The position numbers were made by a program, and so were the translations under genes. 36,386 nucleotides of DNA from a virus. This document shows positions 28,874 through 36,386 of this stretch, one piece after another. Position 1 is the stretch's first letter. Every line of letters starts with the position of its first letter. The stretch is taken from positions 1 to 36,386 of the IMG/VR virus record IMGVR_UViG_3300024520_000241. One strand, written 5' to 3'. Under the pieces are notes generated by a model, which did not search any database, was not told the DNA's origin, and saw nothing but the letters and a program-made list of their open reading frames with translations.

Positions 28874-29248
28874 ATGCCACGTCCTAAAAAATCAGATGCC
28901 GACAAAAGGCTATTTCTTGAATTGTATCCTAAGCTACAAGGAAACATTTCTGCGCTTTCTTCTGCCGTAAAAGTTAGTAGACAAACGATCTATAACTGGA
29001 TGAAGAATGACAAGGAGCTTAAAAAAGAACTTGATGAAATTAATGTAGATGATTTAAAATTGGACGTGGCTGAAAATCAGCTTCTTGCTTTAATTAAAGA
29101 AAAGAATTTTCCTGCGATTAGATTCTTTTTGGAGAATCAAGGCGGTTCAAGAGGTTATGGAGATAAGAAAGAAATTCGTCATACAGGGGAGATTACACTG
29201 GAAGCAAAAAAACCAAAAGTAGTATTTAAGCCAAGTAAAGAAGAATAA
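28874..29248 (+). CDS. Terminase small subunit
   Basis: 124 residues. An N-terminal helix-turn-helix (NISALSSAVKVSRQTIYNWM) and a KKELDEI-type oligomerisation helix, then a charged tail. This is the usual layout of TerS, which recognises phage DNA for packaging. The position directly before the large subunit, with a TAATG overlap, is diagnostic. Confidence 0.85.
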   Translation: MPRPKKSDADKRLFLELYPKLQGNISALSSAVKVSRQTIYNWMKNDKELKKELDEINVDDLKLDVAENQLLALIKEKNFPAIRFFLENQGGSRGYGDKKEIRHTGEITLEAKKPKVVFKPSKEE

Positions 29249-30516
29249 TGCAAGATGTATCCTTGTCGGAAAAGTTCGCTCCTATGTTTGAAACTGCAAA
29301 CAATGAAGATGATAATATTAGGTATATACTTCTTGAAGGTGGGCGTGGTTCGGGGAAATCATTCGGTGTTGGGACTTGGGTAAATATTAACTCATTTAAT
29401 GCAGGGTGGAAATTTCTATACACTAGGTACAATATGACCTCAGCTAATATTTCTGTTATTCCCGAATTTATAGAAAAATCAGAAGAAGAATTTTTGGATA
29501 ATGAACAGGATTTTGATGTTTTTAGAGGATTAGTAAAGAATAATAAAAGCGATGTTGAAATACTTTTTAAAGGTATTCAAGGGAGCAGAAAAAGCTCAGT
29601 TTCATTAAAGTCTTTAAATGGTGTTAATGTTTGGATAATTGACGAAGCAGAAGAACTTGATGATTTTGATTTATTTCAAAAAATAAACCTTTCTATTCGT
29701 ACTAAAAAGCAGAAGAATATAATTATCTTAATACTAAATCCAACGATAAAAACTCATTGGATATATTCGTTTTTTTATAAAGAAGATATTAATGGACAAG
29801 TAAAAAGAAAGCGTGAAGATACGATATATATAAAAACTAGCTATTTAGATAATTTAGATAATTTACACGAATCATTCATTCAAGAAGCAGAGCGTGAGAA
29901 AAAAGAAAATTTTGAGCGATATAGGCATGTTTTTATGGGTGATTGGGCATCAAAAATTGAAGGTGCTTTGTGGGATATTGATCTAATAAATAACCACAGA
30001 AGAGATAAAGATTTACTTGAGAACTATACGCAAATTGTAGTTGCCATTGACCCTGCTGTTACTAATACGGAAAAAAGCGATGCAACTGGAATATGTGTTG
30101 CAGGAGAAAAGAAAGATGGAACTTATGATATACTCGAAAGCGATAGCGAACAATGGAAACCGAGAGAATGGGCTTTAAAAGCTTTAGCTTTCTATAAAAA
30201 GTATGATGCTAATTATATTGTCGGTGAAGTTAATAATGGCGGTGATTTAGTAGAAGCTAACTTAAAATCTGTAGCAAAAGGAAATTTTAGTTATAAATCT
30301 GTAAGAGCTTCAAGAGGTAAATTAACAAGAGCTGAACCAGTTCAGACTCTTTATTCAGAAGGCAAAGTTTATCACACTGACTTTTTTACAAACCTAGAAA
30401 CTGAAATGGTTACTTTTACAGGCGTTCAAGGGGATAAGTCACCTAATGAACTTGATGCTATGGTGTGGGCAATTAACGCAATGAACAAAAAGAAACAATT
30501 TAAGATCTTCGGATAA
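29248..30516 (+). CDS. Terminase large subunit
   Basis: 422 residues. ATPase motifs: Walker A GGRGSGKS (31-38), Walker B VWIIDEAEE with Asp132/Glu133, coupling motif ILNPT near 162-166. Nuclease (RNase H fold) acidic residues: Asp268 in AIDPAVT, Glu327 in VGEVNNGGD and Asp403 in NELDAMVWAINA. It cuts concatemers and powers DNA into the prohead. Complete, of normal length for the phage terminase family with PBSX/XtmB-like order. Confidence 0.95.
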   Translation: MQDVSLSEKFAPMFETANNEDDNIRYILLEGGRGSGKSFGVGTWVNINSFNAGWKFLYTRYNMTSANISVIPEFIEKSEEEFLDNEQDFDVFRGLVKNNKSDVEILFKGIQGSRKSSVSLKSLNGVNVWIIDEAEELDDFDLFQKINLSIRTKKQKNIIILILNPTIKTHWIYSFFYKEDINGQVKRKREDTIYIKTSYLDNLDNLHESFIQEAEREKKENFERYRHVFMGDWASKIEGALWDIDLINNHRRDKDLLENYTQIVVAIDPAVTNTEKSDATGICVAGEKKDGTYDILESDSEQWKPREWALKALAFYKKYDANYIVGEVNNGGDLVEANLKSVAKGNFSYKSVRASRGKLTRAEPVQTLYSEGKVYHTDFFTNLETEMVTFTGVQGDKSPNELDAMVWAINAMNKKKQFKIFG

Positions 30517-30528
30517 GCTTAATTTAGT

Positions 30529-30627
30529 TATTGATAATTCTAATAATAAGATATTTAATTATTGATTTAGTTAATGTAAAAATAATGTTTTGTATATGTA
30601 TTGATATAATCAATAGTGAGTATTGAT
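30529..30627 (+). repeat. TATTGAT operator-like array upstream of portal gene
   Basis: TATTGAT occurs at 30529, 30560, 30599 and 30621, and its complement ATCAATA at 30609, which with the copy at 30599 forms the palindrome TATTGAT-ATA-ATCAATA. Five half-sites within 100 bases upstream of a TTGACA promoter suggest a regulator binding region, or a packaging signal. The 323-base stretch 30517-30839 contains no convincing gene. Confidence 0.55.
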
Positions 30628-30637
30628 TTTATATATG

Positions 30638-30668
30638 TTGACAATTCTAAAAAAGAAGTTTTTATATA
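30638..30668 (+). promoter_or_regulatory. Candidate late promoter of head genes (TTGACA-18-TTATAT)
   Basis: A consensus TTGACA at 30638-30643 is followed by TTATAT at 30662-30667 (18-base spacing). It differs from the TTGTAW early promoters. It lies ~170 bases before the portal start, giving a long untranslated leader that contains the G-rich tract. Confidence 0.55.
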
Positions 30669-30675
30669 CACATAT

Positions 30676-30732
30676 GGAGCAGGAGCGAAGCGGAGGCGAA
30701 GAGGCTCTAAGGATAAGGATAGGATAGGTTGG
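30676..30732 (+). other. G-rich purine tract with two-layer G-quadruplex pattern
   Basis: A purine-rich, comparatively GC-rich island in otherwise very AT-rich DNA. It contains GGAGCGAAGCGGAGGCGAAG and then GGATAAGGATAGGATAGG, four GG pairs at 3-4-base spacing, with another GG at 30731. Immediately downstream of the TTGACA promoter, so it would be in the leader RNA. A 17-codon frame from an ATG at 30674 lacks a binding site and is not called. Confidence 0.6.
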
Positions 30733-30839
30733 TTAATTATAAATAATATTATGATTATAAACTTAGCTTTGTTAATACTTTGAAAAATAGAAATCATGTG
30801 CATATATTTACGGATGTATACATAAGGAATTGATTCATA

Positions 30840-32306
30840 ATGAATTTGAAGAGTTTAACAAATAAGGCTAAGAATCTACTTAGCTTCAAATCTTCACGAC
30901 CAACAGAACAAAAGTCTAGTGGTTGGAGTGATTACAATTTAGGCAGTTCATGCAGTAACCAAAGTATAATTTCTATCTTATCAAATTCGGGTGAATATAA
31001 TTCTCTATCAGCTCGTTTTTTATGGGCGTGGTATAGGTCAGTTAAACCTATGCGCCATGCAGTTGAAGGAATTGTTTCTCCAAGTTTTGCAAGTATTAAG
31101 CCAAATATCTATGATTCTAAGGAAAACAGATTTCTCAATTCTGATGAAACAGTTGATCTTAGCAACCTTTTAGATCTTTTTAAAAATCCTAATCCAAGAC
31201 AATCGGGTTTGAAGTTCAGAGAAACTTTTGCTCCCAGTTATTTTGTAACGGGAAATCTTTACTTTGTTGTAGATATTGGAGTTGTTAGCAATCAGCCAGT
31301 TTACATCACTTATACACCACCTCAAGACGTTAGCCCTGTTAAAGGCTCAAGTGGTTTTGTAGAAAGCTATACAGTGACTTCAAATACATTGATTCAGACT
31401 TTTTATCTTGAAGAAGATGACGATGGTAATATCTCTTATATGAATAGAGATAGAGATAGAGAGCTTTTGCATATTGCGAATTTTAATCCTTGCTCCGATC
31501 CTATTGATGGGCTATCTCCTTTAAGTTCTACACTTGCAGAAGTCGAGCAATACTGGCAAGGCAATACTCATAATAATGCTTTTATTGCTAAAGGTGCTAG
31601 ACCTTCGGGAATGTTAATGATTCATCCCGACGTGGATTTATCAGCCGATCAAGAAGATCGGTTAAGGGATTTAGTAGAGAAGTCTACTTATGGTGAAAAC
31701 ACTGGTAAGGTTTTAGTTGCTCAAGGTGGTACAAGTTATCAAGAACTTTCGGTAAATAATAAAGATATGGATTATATCAATTTAATGGAAAGAGCCAAAG
31801 TTGAAATTTACACGACTCTAAATGTTCCGCTTCCATTGATTCGAGATAAGGCGATGACGCTAAATAATTATAGTGAAGCTAAATACATGCTTTATGATTT
31901 TTCTATTTTCCCGTTCGCTGATATGATTTATGATGAGTTAAATATTCAGCTTTCAAAATATTACGATACAGAGGAAGGAAGATATGTTTTGTCTTATAAC
32001 AAAGATGACGTGGATGCTACGCAAATTAGAAGAAATCTTGAGGTTGATAGGTTGGGTAAGTCGGGAGCTATTACACTTAACGAGCATAGAGATTTACTTG
32101 GATACGATGCACGCCCCGAAGGCGATGTTATTTATCAGCCACTTAATTTAGTTCCTGCAGGAGCTTCTACCGAGATTATAGAAGAAAACAATTCTGAATC
32201 TAAAGGGATAAAAAGAAGCAAAGAAATTTTTATTGAAAAGTTAAAAGAAACAAAGCAATTCTCAGAAGAAGAAATTCAAAAAAGAGCAGACGAATTATAT
32301 GGGTGA
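30840..32306 (+). CDS. Portal protein (HK97-type)
   Basis: 488 residues. The layout fits the HK97-like portal family: N-terminal arm, ETFAPSYFVTGNLYFVV, NPCSDPIDGLSPLS (the conserved 'G-SP' loop) and the later MERAKVEIYTTLNVPLPLIRD and NYSEAKYMLY segments. It forms the dodecameric DNA channel of the head. Start after an AAGGAATTG site. Its stop overlaps the next gene by eight bases. Confidence 0.88.
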   Translation: MNLKSLTNKAKNLLSFKSSRPTEQKSSGWSDYNLGSSCSNQSIISILSNSGEYNSLSARFLWAWYRSVKPMRHAVEGIVSPSFASIKPNIYDSKENRFLNSDETVDLSNLLDLFKNPNPRQSGLKFRETFAPSYFVTGNLYFVVDIGVVSNQPVYITYTPPQDVSPVKGSSGFVESYTVTSNTLIQTFYLEEDDDGNISYMNRDRDRELLHIANFNPCSDPIDGLSPLSSTLAEVEQYWQGNTHNNAFIAKGARPSGMLMIHPDVDLSADQEDRLRDLVEKSTYGENTGKVLVAQGGTSYQELSVNNKDMDYINLMERAKVEIYTTLNVPLPLIRDKAMTLNNYSEAKYMLYDFSIFPFADMIYDELNIQLSKYYDTEEGRYVLSYNKDDVDATQIRRNLEVDRLGKSGAITLNEHRDLLGYDARPEGDVIYQPLNLVPAGASTEIIEENNSESKGIKRSKEIFIEKLKETKQFSEEEIQKRADELYG

Positions 32307-33144
32307 AGTCCTAAAGTTAAGCTTTGAGCAAAAAGAAGAATTGGCAGAAGTTTATGATGAACAAAAACTTGAATACGAAGCTTCTCTTGCCACTGCTTTG
32401 ACTGCATTTTTTATCCGTATTGGAAGAGATTTTACAAATATTTATTCTGCAACTTCTGAAATAATTGATGCCAATGAATATTCAGATGAGCTTACAGGAA
32501 TTTTAAAAGAGTCTTATTTAGAAACCTCAGATTATTTTAGCAAGCACTTTGAAAGGGGATTAACTCAGCAACTAGATACCGATGATCCAAAGCTTTTAGA
32601 AAGCACAGCTTTATCCCTTGCTATTTTAAACATAAAGCGCCCTCAAATCGACAAAGACATAATTCAGTACATAAACACACAAACGCCAATTCAAGCAGGA
32701 TATATACTTGATACGACTAATGAAGTATTTGATAAATCTATACTTCAAGCAATCGAATCCTTGGAGCTAGAAGAAATTGATATTAACTCAAGTTCAGTTG
32801 GTAGAGCTTCGGGAAAAATTGCAAACGAAAGAAACTTAAATCGTGTTGGTACAATAAAAGAAACTGAGATCGCAAATGCTTCTTCTGAGTCAATGTCTAC
32901 GGAAGCAAGGAATTTACAGGAAGGATATAACGATCAAGGTTTAGCTTTTGAAATATTAAAGCAATGGATAACAAAGCTAGATAGTGCTGTTAGACCTTCA
33001 CATGTTTCAGCTCATGGACAAGCAAGAGAAACCACCAAGCTTTTTAATGTTGGCGGTGAAGAATTAATGTATCCGACTGACACTTCTCATGGAGCAAGTT
33101 TAGGAAATACAATAAATTGCCGATGCCTTTCAATTAACACTTAG
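32299..33144 (+). CDS. Head morphogenesis protein, Mu gpF / SPP1 gp7 type
   Basis: 281 residues. The C-terminal domain KQWITKLDSAVRPSHVSAHG with LMYPTDTSHGA and INCRCLSI is the MuF signature of minor head proteins (quoted in pieces). These proteins sit inside or on the portal and are injected or help assembly. Position right after the portal gene, with overlap, is typical. Confidence 0.85.
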   Translation: MGEVLKLSFEQKEELAEVYDEQKLEYEASLATALTAFFIRIGRDFTNIYSATSEIIDANEYSDELTGILKESYLETSDYFSKHFERGLTQQLDTDDPKLLESTALSLAILNIKRPQIDKDIIQYINTQTPIQAGYILDTTNEVFDKSILQAIESLELEEIDINSSSVGRASGKIANERNLNRVGTIKETEIANASSESMSTEARNLQEGYNDQGLAFEILKQWITKLDSAVRPSHVSAHGQARETTKLFNVGGEELMYPTDTSHGASLGNTINCRCLSINT

Positions 33145-33154
33145 GAAAACAAAA

Positions 33155-34255
33155 ATGGAAAAGAAAGAAAAAACTAAATTAAATTTTGAAGTAAAAGCTT
33201 TGCTAGATAATAGCGATGATAAGTATTATCATATTGAAGGTATTGCTTCTACTCCCGATATTGATAATGCAGGTGATATAGTAACACCACAAGCAATGCT
33301 CGAAAGCTTTAAAAACTTTGGTTTGCCTAAATTCCCTCACCAACACGATTTAGAACAGATGCCTTTGGGCGTTTGGGATAGTTACGAATTAAGAGGCGAA
33401 GCGACAATTCTAAAAGGTCGTATTCCTAAAGTAGATAATGAAAAGCTTTTTGCTCTTATTGAGATGGGAGCTTATGGCGGTTTATCAATTGGCTTTATTG
33501 TTATTTCTGCCGAAGATGAAGATGGTAATGATATTACAAGAAAGAGAAATCATAAAGGTCTTAGAGTTATTACTTCAATGTATGTTTTTGAAACTTCATT
33601 AGTTACTGTTCCATGCAATGAATTTGCAGAAGTTTTAGAAGTTAAGTCAGCTAATTTTGATGCGGATAAATTAAAAGAGATTAAAAGTTTTTATGAAAAA
33701 GAAAACAAAGGTAATGAAATGAAAATTGAAACTAAGGGCGCAATGCTTGCTAACTTTATTAATGAATCAATAAATGATAAAGAGAGTGAAGGCTTTACCC
33801 GTTCTGATTGGGTATCTTATATTGCTAGAATGATGAGCTTATCAGAAGAATCTGTTGAAGCGATGATTACAGGCGAAAGGGATCTTATTGGAGAAAACGA
33901 GGCATATAATCTTGCGTGGGCTTTAGATACTTATTCAGAAGTAATTAGACAGATAGCAATAGCTGAGAAGCTTGATGAGCTAGGTTTGTCAAATGAAGAT
34001 GGTGCTGAAACTAAAAATAGATTTGAAAATTGTGAAACTTTGCGTGATATTGAAAAAGAACTTAAAACACTTAATATTACAAGTGAAGAAAGTAAAACAA
34101 TAATTTCTAAAGTTAAATCGGTGAAGCGAGATGCTGAAAATGATTTAGAAGAAAAAACCGAGGGTAGTCGAGATGACGAAACTCAAAGCAAAACAGAATC
34201 GAAAGCTTTAGATGAAGCTTTAGAATCACTTAATTCTATAATTAACAAAAAATAA
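33155..34255 (+). CDS. HK97-type prohead protease with fused scaffold
   Basis: 366 residues. Residues ~1-185 are the HK97-like serine prohead protease: ASTPDIDNAGDIV (31-43), FPHQHD with His62/His64 and GGLSIGF with Ser111, SMYVFETSLVTVPCNE. From ~189 the sequence changes to a helical domain with an HTH-like core (YIARMMSLSEESVEAMITGE) and an acidic, coiled C-terminus ending in SINDK/NSIINKK, as in scaffolds. An in-frame ATG at 33719 with AAAGG seven bases upstream lies exactly at this boundary. The protease would mature the shell and digest the scaffold. Confidence 0.88.
   Translation: MEKKEKTKLNFEVKALLDNSDDKYYHIEGIASTPDIDNAGDIVTPQAMLESFKNFGLPKFPHQHDLEQMPLGVWDSYELRGEATILKGRIPKVDNEKLFALIEMGAYGGLSIGFIVISAEDEDGNDITRKRNHKGLRVITSMYVFETSLVTVPCNEFAEVLEVKSANFDADKLKEIKSFYEKENKGNEMKIETKGAMLANFINESINDKESEGFTRSDWVSYIARMMSLSEESVEAMITGERDLIGENEAYNLAWALDTYSEVIRQIAIAEKLDELGLSNEDGAETKNRFENCETLRDIEKELKTLNITSEESKTIISKVKSVKRDAENDLEEKTEGSRDDETQSKTESKALDEALESLNSIINKK
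33719..34255 (+). CDS. Nested scaffold protein, internal start (proposed)
   Basis: 178 residues in the same frame as the protease gene. The ATG at 33719 is preceded by AACAAAGGTAATGAA, nearly the same as the leader AACAAAGGAAATGAAG used at 2510, with AAAGG at ideal spacing. The start falls at the border between protease and scaffold parts, the arrangement of lambda C/Nu3 and related pairs, in which the scaffold is made separately in excess. It is supported by sequence only. Confidence 0.5.
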   Translation: MKIETKGAMLANFINESINDKESEGFTRSDWVSYIARMMSLSEESVEAMITGERDLIGENEAYNLAWALDTYSEVIRQIAIAEKLDELGLSNEDGAETKNRFENCETLRDIEKELKTLNITSEESKTIISKVKSVKRDAENDLEEKTEGSRDDETQSKTESKALDEALESLNSIINKK

Positions 34256-34270
34256 AAAAAGGATACTAAG

Positions 34271-35590
34271 ATGAGCGAAAAAGCAATTCTTGATGCAGTT
34301 GAAGAAGTGAAAACAATTCACGTTCAAATGCAAGAAAAACAAGCTGAGTATAATGAACAGCTTAAATTGGGTTCAGACAAAACTGAAAGCGTACAAAAAG
34401 CACTTGATGATATGAAAGTTGATTTCGATAAGAAATTATCTGTCGTTGAAAAATCACTTGCTCGTAAAAACCAAGGCGTTAAAGCTGATGAAATGACTGT
34501 AAAAAGTCTTAACCACTTGAACTCAGTTCTTAAATCTCATAACAAAAAAGAGATTGACGAAGCTCAGTTTAAAGATGCAAGCGGTGCTTTTGAAAAGTAT
34601 TTACGTAATAGAACAAACGAACTTACCTCAGAAGATCATATGGCACTTAAAGCTATTAATCTTGGTAATGGTTATGCTGTTCTTCCTCAAACAAAATCAG
34701 TGAATACTGTTATTGATCCTCAAGGTGGTTATTTCATGACTACTGAGCGTTCAAACAACATTACTGAAAAGCGTTTTGATGGTCATGGTTTATTTGAACT
34801 CGTTGGTAAAGTTAATAACTCTACTGGTCGTTTTGAAGAAATCATTGACTGGGCTGATTATGATATTGCTTACTACAAAAATGAACTTGATGATTCCTCT
34901 GCTCCTGCTGATGGTGAAGACTTCAAGCTTGTTACTTGGGAAGCTAAGACTCAAATGTATGGCAAAAAATTCTCTTATGAATCTTTGCAGGATATTCCCG
35001 AAGTTCAAAACCATGTAATGTCACGCCTTCTTAGCGGTGCAATGCGTCAGACTTCTGACCTTCTTGTTACTGGTAACACTCAAGGTAAGCCACGTGGTAT
35101 TCTCACATATGATAACGGCACAACTTACGGAAAAGTTGAACAAGTAGATTCTTCCGTTGCAGGTGCTTTCACTTTTGATGATGTTCTTACTACACTTCCA
35201 AGTGTTTTAAAAGATGATTATCATGCGAACAGTGATTTCATTATGAGACGTGCAACTTTCATGAATCTTCTTTCACAGAAAGATAATGAAGGCAAGTATC
35301 AAATTGGCAATCAAGTAAACTTCTTCGATGGAAGCGGATTTACAGCAGGTGCTTTAGGTCTTGGCGGTTATGGTATTCGTTTTGAAGCTTCAATGCCTGC
35401 AATGGCTACTGGTGCGCTTGCAGTTGCTTTTGGTGACTTCTCAGAAGCTTATACTTATGTGACTCGTAGCGATGCGAATATTCACCGTGACGATTCAAAG
35501 CCTGCTTACACTACTTTGACTCTTCGCAGACGTCATGATGGTAAAGTTAAGAACTTTGAAGCTTTCAAAATTCTCAAAATTAAAGCCTAA
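34271..35590 (+). CDS. Major capsid protein (HK97 fold)
   Basis: 439 residues. The N-terminal ~105 residues are a charged coiled coil like the HK97 delta domain that is removed by the protease. The rest matches HK97-type capsid proteins: GGYFMTTERSNNITEKRF, ELVGKVNNSTGR, LLVTGNTQGKPRGIL, DFIMRRATFMNLLS and GGYGIRFEASMPAMATGALAVAFGDFSEAY (last piece quoted in part). GGATACTAAG gives the binding site. Codon choice here includes more C/G-ending codons (cgt, ctt, gct) than in early genes, as expected for a highly expressed gene. Confidence 0.92.
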   Translation: MSEKAILDAVEEVKTIHVQMQEKQAEYNEQLKLGSDKTESVQKALDDMKVDFDKKLSVVEKSLARKNQGVKADEMTVKSLNHLNSVLKSHNKKEIDEAQFKDASGAFEKYLRNRTNELTSEDHMALKAINLGNGYAVLPQTKSVNTVIDPQGGYFMTTERSNNITEKRFDGHGLFELVGKVNNSTGRFEEIIDWADYDIAYYKNELDDSSAPADGEDFKLVTWEAKTQMYGKKFSYESLQDIPEVQNHVMSRLLSGAMRQTSDLLVTGNTQGKPRGILTYDNGTTYGKVEQVDSSVAGAFTFDDVLTTLPSVLKDDYHANSDFIMRRATFMNLLSQKDNEGKYQIGNQVNFFDGSGFTAGALGLGGYGIRFEASMPAMATGALAVAFGDFSEAYTYVTRSDANIHRDDSKPAYTTLTLRRRHDGKVKNFEAFKILKIKA

Positions 35591-35605
35591 TAGGAGGTAT
35601 TTAAA

Positions 35606-36004
35606 ATGCAAAATGATCTATATAATAACGTCAAAAGCGTTGTAGCACTTAACCATCAAACTATCAATACTGATGTTGATACTGTAGGTGTAGCTGTTGA
35701 TACTCTTGGTTTTGAGTCTGCAATCGCAAGCGTTAAAACTGGTGCTGTTACAGCAGGTGATGTAACTATCTCAGCCGTTCTTGAATCTGATGATGCAGGT
35801 ATGGCAGGAGCTACGGCAATTCCTGCTAATCGTTTAATCGGTTCTGCTTCTGCGGTTTCTACTGCAAACACAATTGATGAAATTGGTTTTGTAGCTGATA
35901 AGCGTTATGTCCAAGTTCAAGTAACTACTGCAAATACTGCCGATTTAGCAGTTGGTGCAAATGTTATCCTTGGCGATCCTGCTACTGCCTCAGTTAGAGG
36001 TTAA
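35606..36004 (+). CDS. Head accessory or decoration protein, probable
   Basis: 132 residues, Ala/Thr/Val-rich and strand-rich (DVTISAVLESDDAGMAGATA, YVQVQVTTANTADLAVGANV). The sequence type is common for small proteins encoded directly after the major capsid gene in phages, often head-decoration proteins. AGGAGG gives a strong binding site, implying high expression. Role is inferred from composition and position. Confidence 0.65.
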   Translation: MQNDLYNNVKSVVALNHQTINTDVDTVGVAVDTLGFESAIASVKTGAVTAGDVTISAVLESDDAGMAGATAIPANRLIGSASAVSTANTIDEIGFVADKRYVQVQVTTANTADLAVGANVILGDPATASVRG

Positions 36005-36009
36005 TTAAT

Positions 36010-36037
36010 TATAGGGGTTCTTAATTGAGCCCCTATA
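36010..36037 (+). other. 11-bp hairpin after capsid genes
   Basis: TATAGGGGTTC pairs with GAGCCCCTATA (one G-U pair) around a TTAATT loop. No T tract follows, so complete termination is unlikely. It may be a partial terminator or mRNA stabiliser that keeps the upstream capsid messages abundant. Confidence 0.75.
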
Positions 36038-36054
36038 AACTTTTAGGAGAAACA

Positions 36055-36386
36055 ATGAAAAAGTATAAATTCAAAGTTGATAAAGCTTTTAGTAATGATG
36101 GTTTAAAAGTTATCGAAGCAAAGAAAGGCGAAGAACACGAACTCACAGATTATTTAGCAAAAGCTTTTCTTGAGAGTAAAGTTATTGAAGGTTCAAAGCA
36201 AAAAAAAGATAAAGAACAAAAGCAAGAACAAGAAATAACAAGCGATGAAAGCGAAGTTGATTTAATGGCAATCTTTAATGAAGACCCCGAAAGATTAACT
36301 GTTCCCGAATTAAAAGAAGTTTGCAAAGAGCTTGGAGTAAAATTCCACCATGCTTCAAAAGAAGCTAAACTGATTTCATTAATCAA
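36055..36386 (+). CDS. HeH/LEM-like domain protein (3' partial)
   Basis: 110 residues visible; the gene runs off the window. A strand-rich N-terminus (KKYKFKVDKAF), an E/K/Q-rich linker, and LTVPELKEVCKELGVKFHHA near the end, the HeH/LEM-type helix-extended loop-helix motif. Such domains at this place in head modules are common in accessory or connector-adjacent proteins. Binding site AGGAGAAAC. Confidence 0.7.
   Translation, partial: MKKYKFKVDKAFSNDGLKVIEAKKGEEHELTDYLAKAFLESKVIEGSKQKKDKEQKQEQEITSDESEVDLMAIFNEDPERLTVPELKEVCKELGVKFHHASKEAKLISLI

Noticed and set aside
30674-30727. 17-codon frame over the G-rich tract
   Set aside because: There is no Shine-Dalgarno sequence and the length is within chance for this stretch; kept only as part of the tract description.
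30567-30803. 78-codon reading frame on the minus strand between terL and portal
   Set aside because: It has no ribosome binding site, lies opposite a promoter and repeat region, and every convincing gene is on the plus strand.

Overview
The window is a stretch of a tailed double-stranded DNA phage (Caudoviricetes). All convincing genes are on the + strand, tightly packed, often with ATGA or TAATG overlaps. The DNA is visibly AT-rich with AT-ending codons. Shine-Dalgarno leaders, sigma70-like promoters, a lipobox protein and signal-peptide lysis proteins point to a low-GC Gram-negative host. The host itself cannot be named from the sequence. No integrase, tRNA, rRNA or CRISPR array was seen. 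Tail genes are missing: virion genes run off the right end and a virion gene runs in at the left end, as expected for a piece of a circularly permuted or arbitrarily opened genome.

Layout. (1) 1-1872: end of the late module, with a C1q-like virion protein, an unknown protein, and a lipoprotein with C-terminal membrane helices that resembles a unimolecular spanin. A strong terminator follows. (2) 2181-23267: early/middle region of some 50 mostly small genes. Seven look-alike promoters (TTGTAW, 16-17 bp, TATAAT-like) divide it, and many genes share an AAACAACGGAG leader. It holds replication genes (initiator with an origin-like repeat cluster, DnaC-type loader), an SSB-like protein, a DUF1064 nuclease, an HNH endonuclease, a holin-like gene plus signal-peptide endolysin, a Cas4/RecB-like exonuclease with a RecT-like annealing protein, and an ArdC-N / DUF2958-like / DNA methyltransferase unit. 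(3) 23634-28863: a coupled DNA-modification operon with ParB-domain protein, DpdA-like transglycosylase, an unknown protein, a divergent QueD-like protein, a GT-B glycosyltransferase, QueE, QueD, and a phosphoribosyltransferase-FolE fusion. (4) 28874-end: packaging and head genes TerS, TerL, portal, MuF, HK97-type protease with fused scaffold, major capsid protein, a probable head accessory protein and a truncated HeH-domain protein.

How it works together. FolE, QueD and QueE are the first three steps from GTP to 7-carboxy-7-deazaguanine, and DpdA-type enzymes exchange guanine in DNA for a 7-deazaguanine. No QueC is visible, so the base may stop at the carboxy stage, be finished by extra enzymes in the cluster, or use host QueC. 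The glycosyltransferase, the QueD-like protein and the PRT domain fused to FolE are the parts not explained by the known pathway, and they make this cluster the best candidate for something new. Together with the ArdC-like protein and the methyltransferase, the phage appears heavily equipped against restriction.
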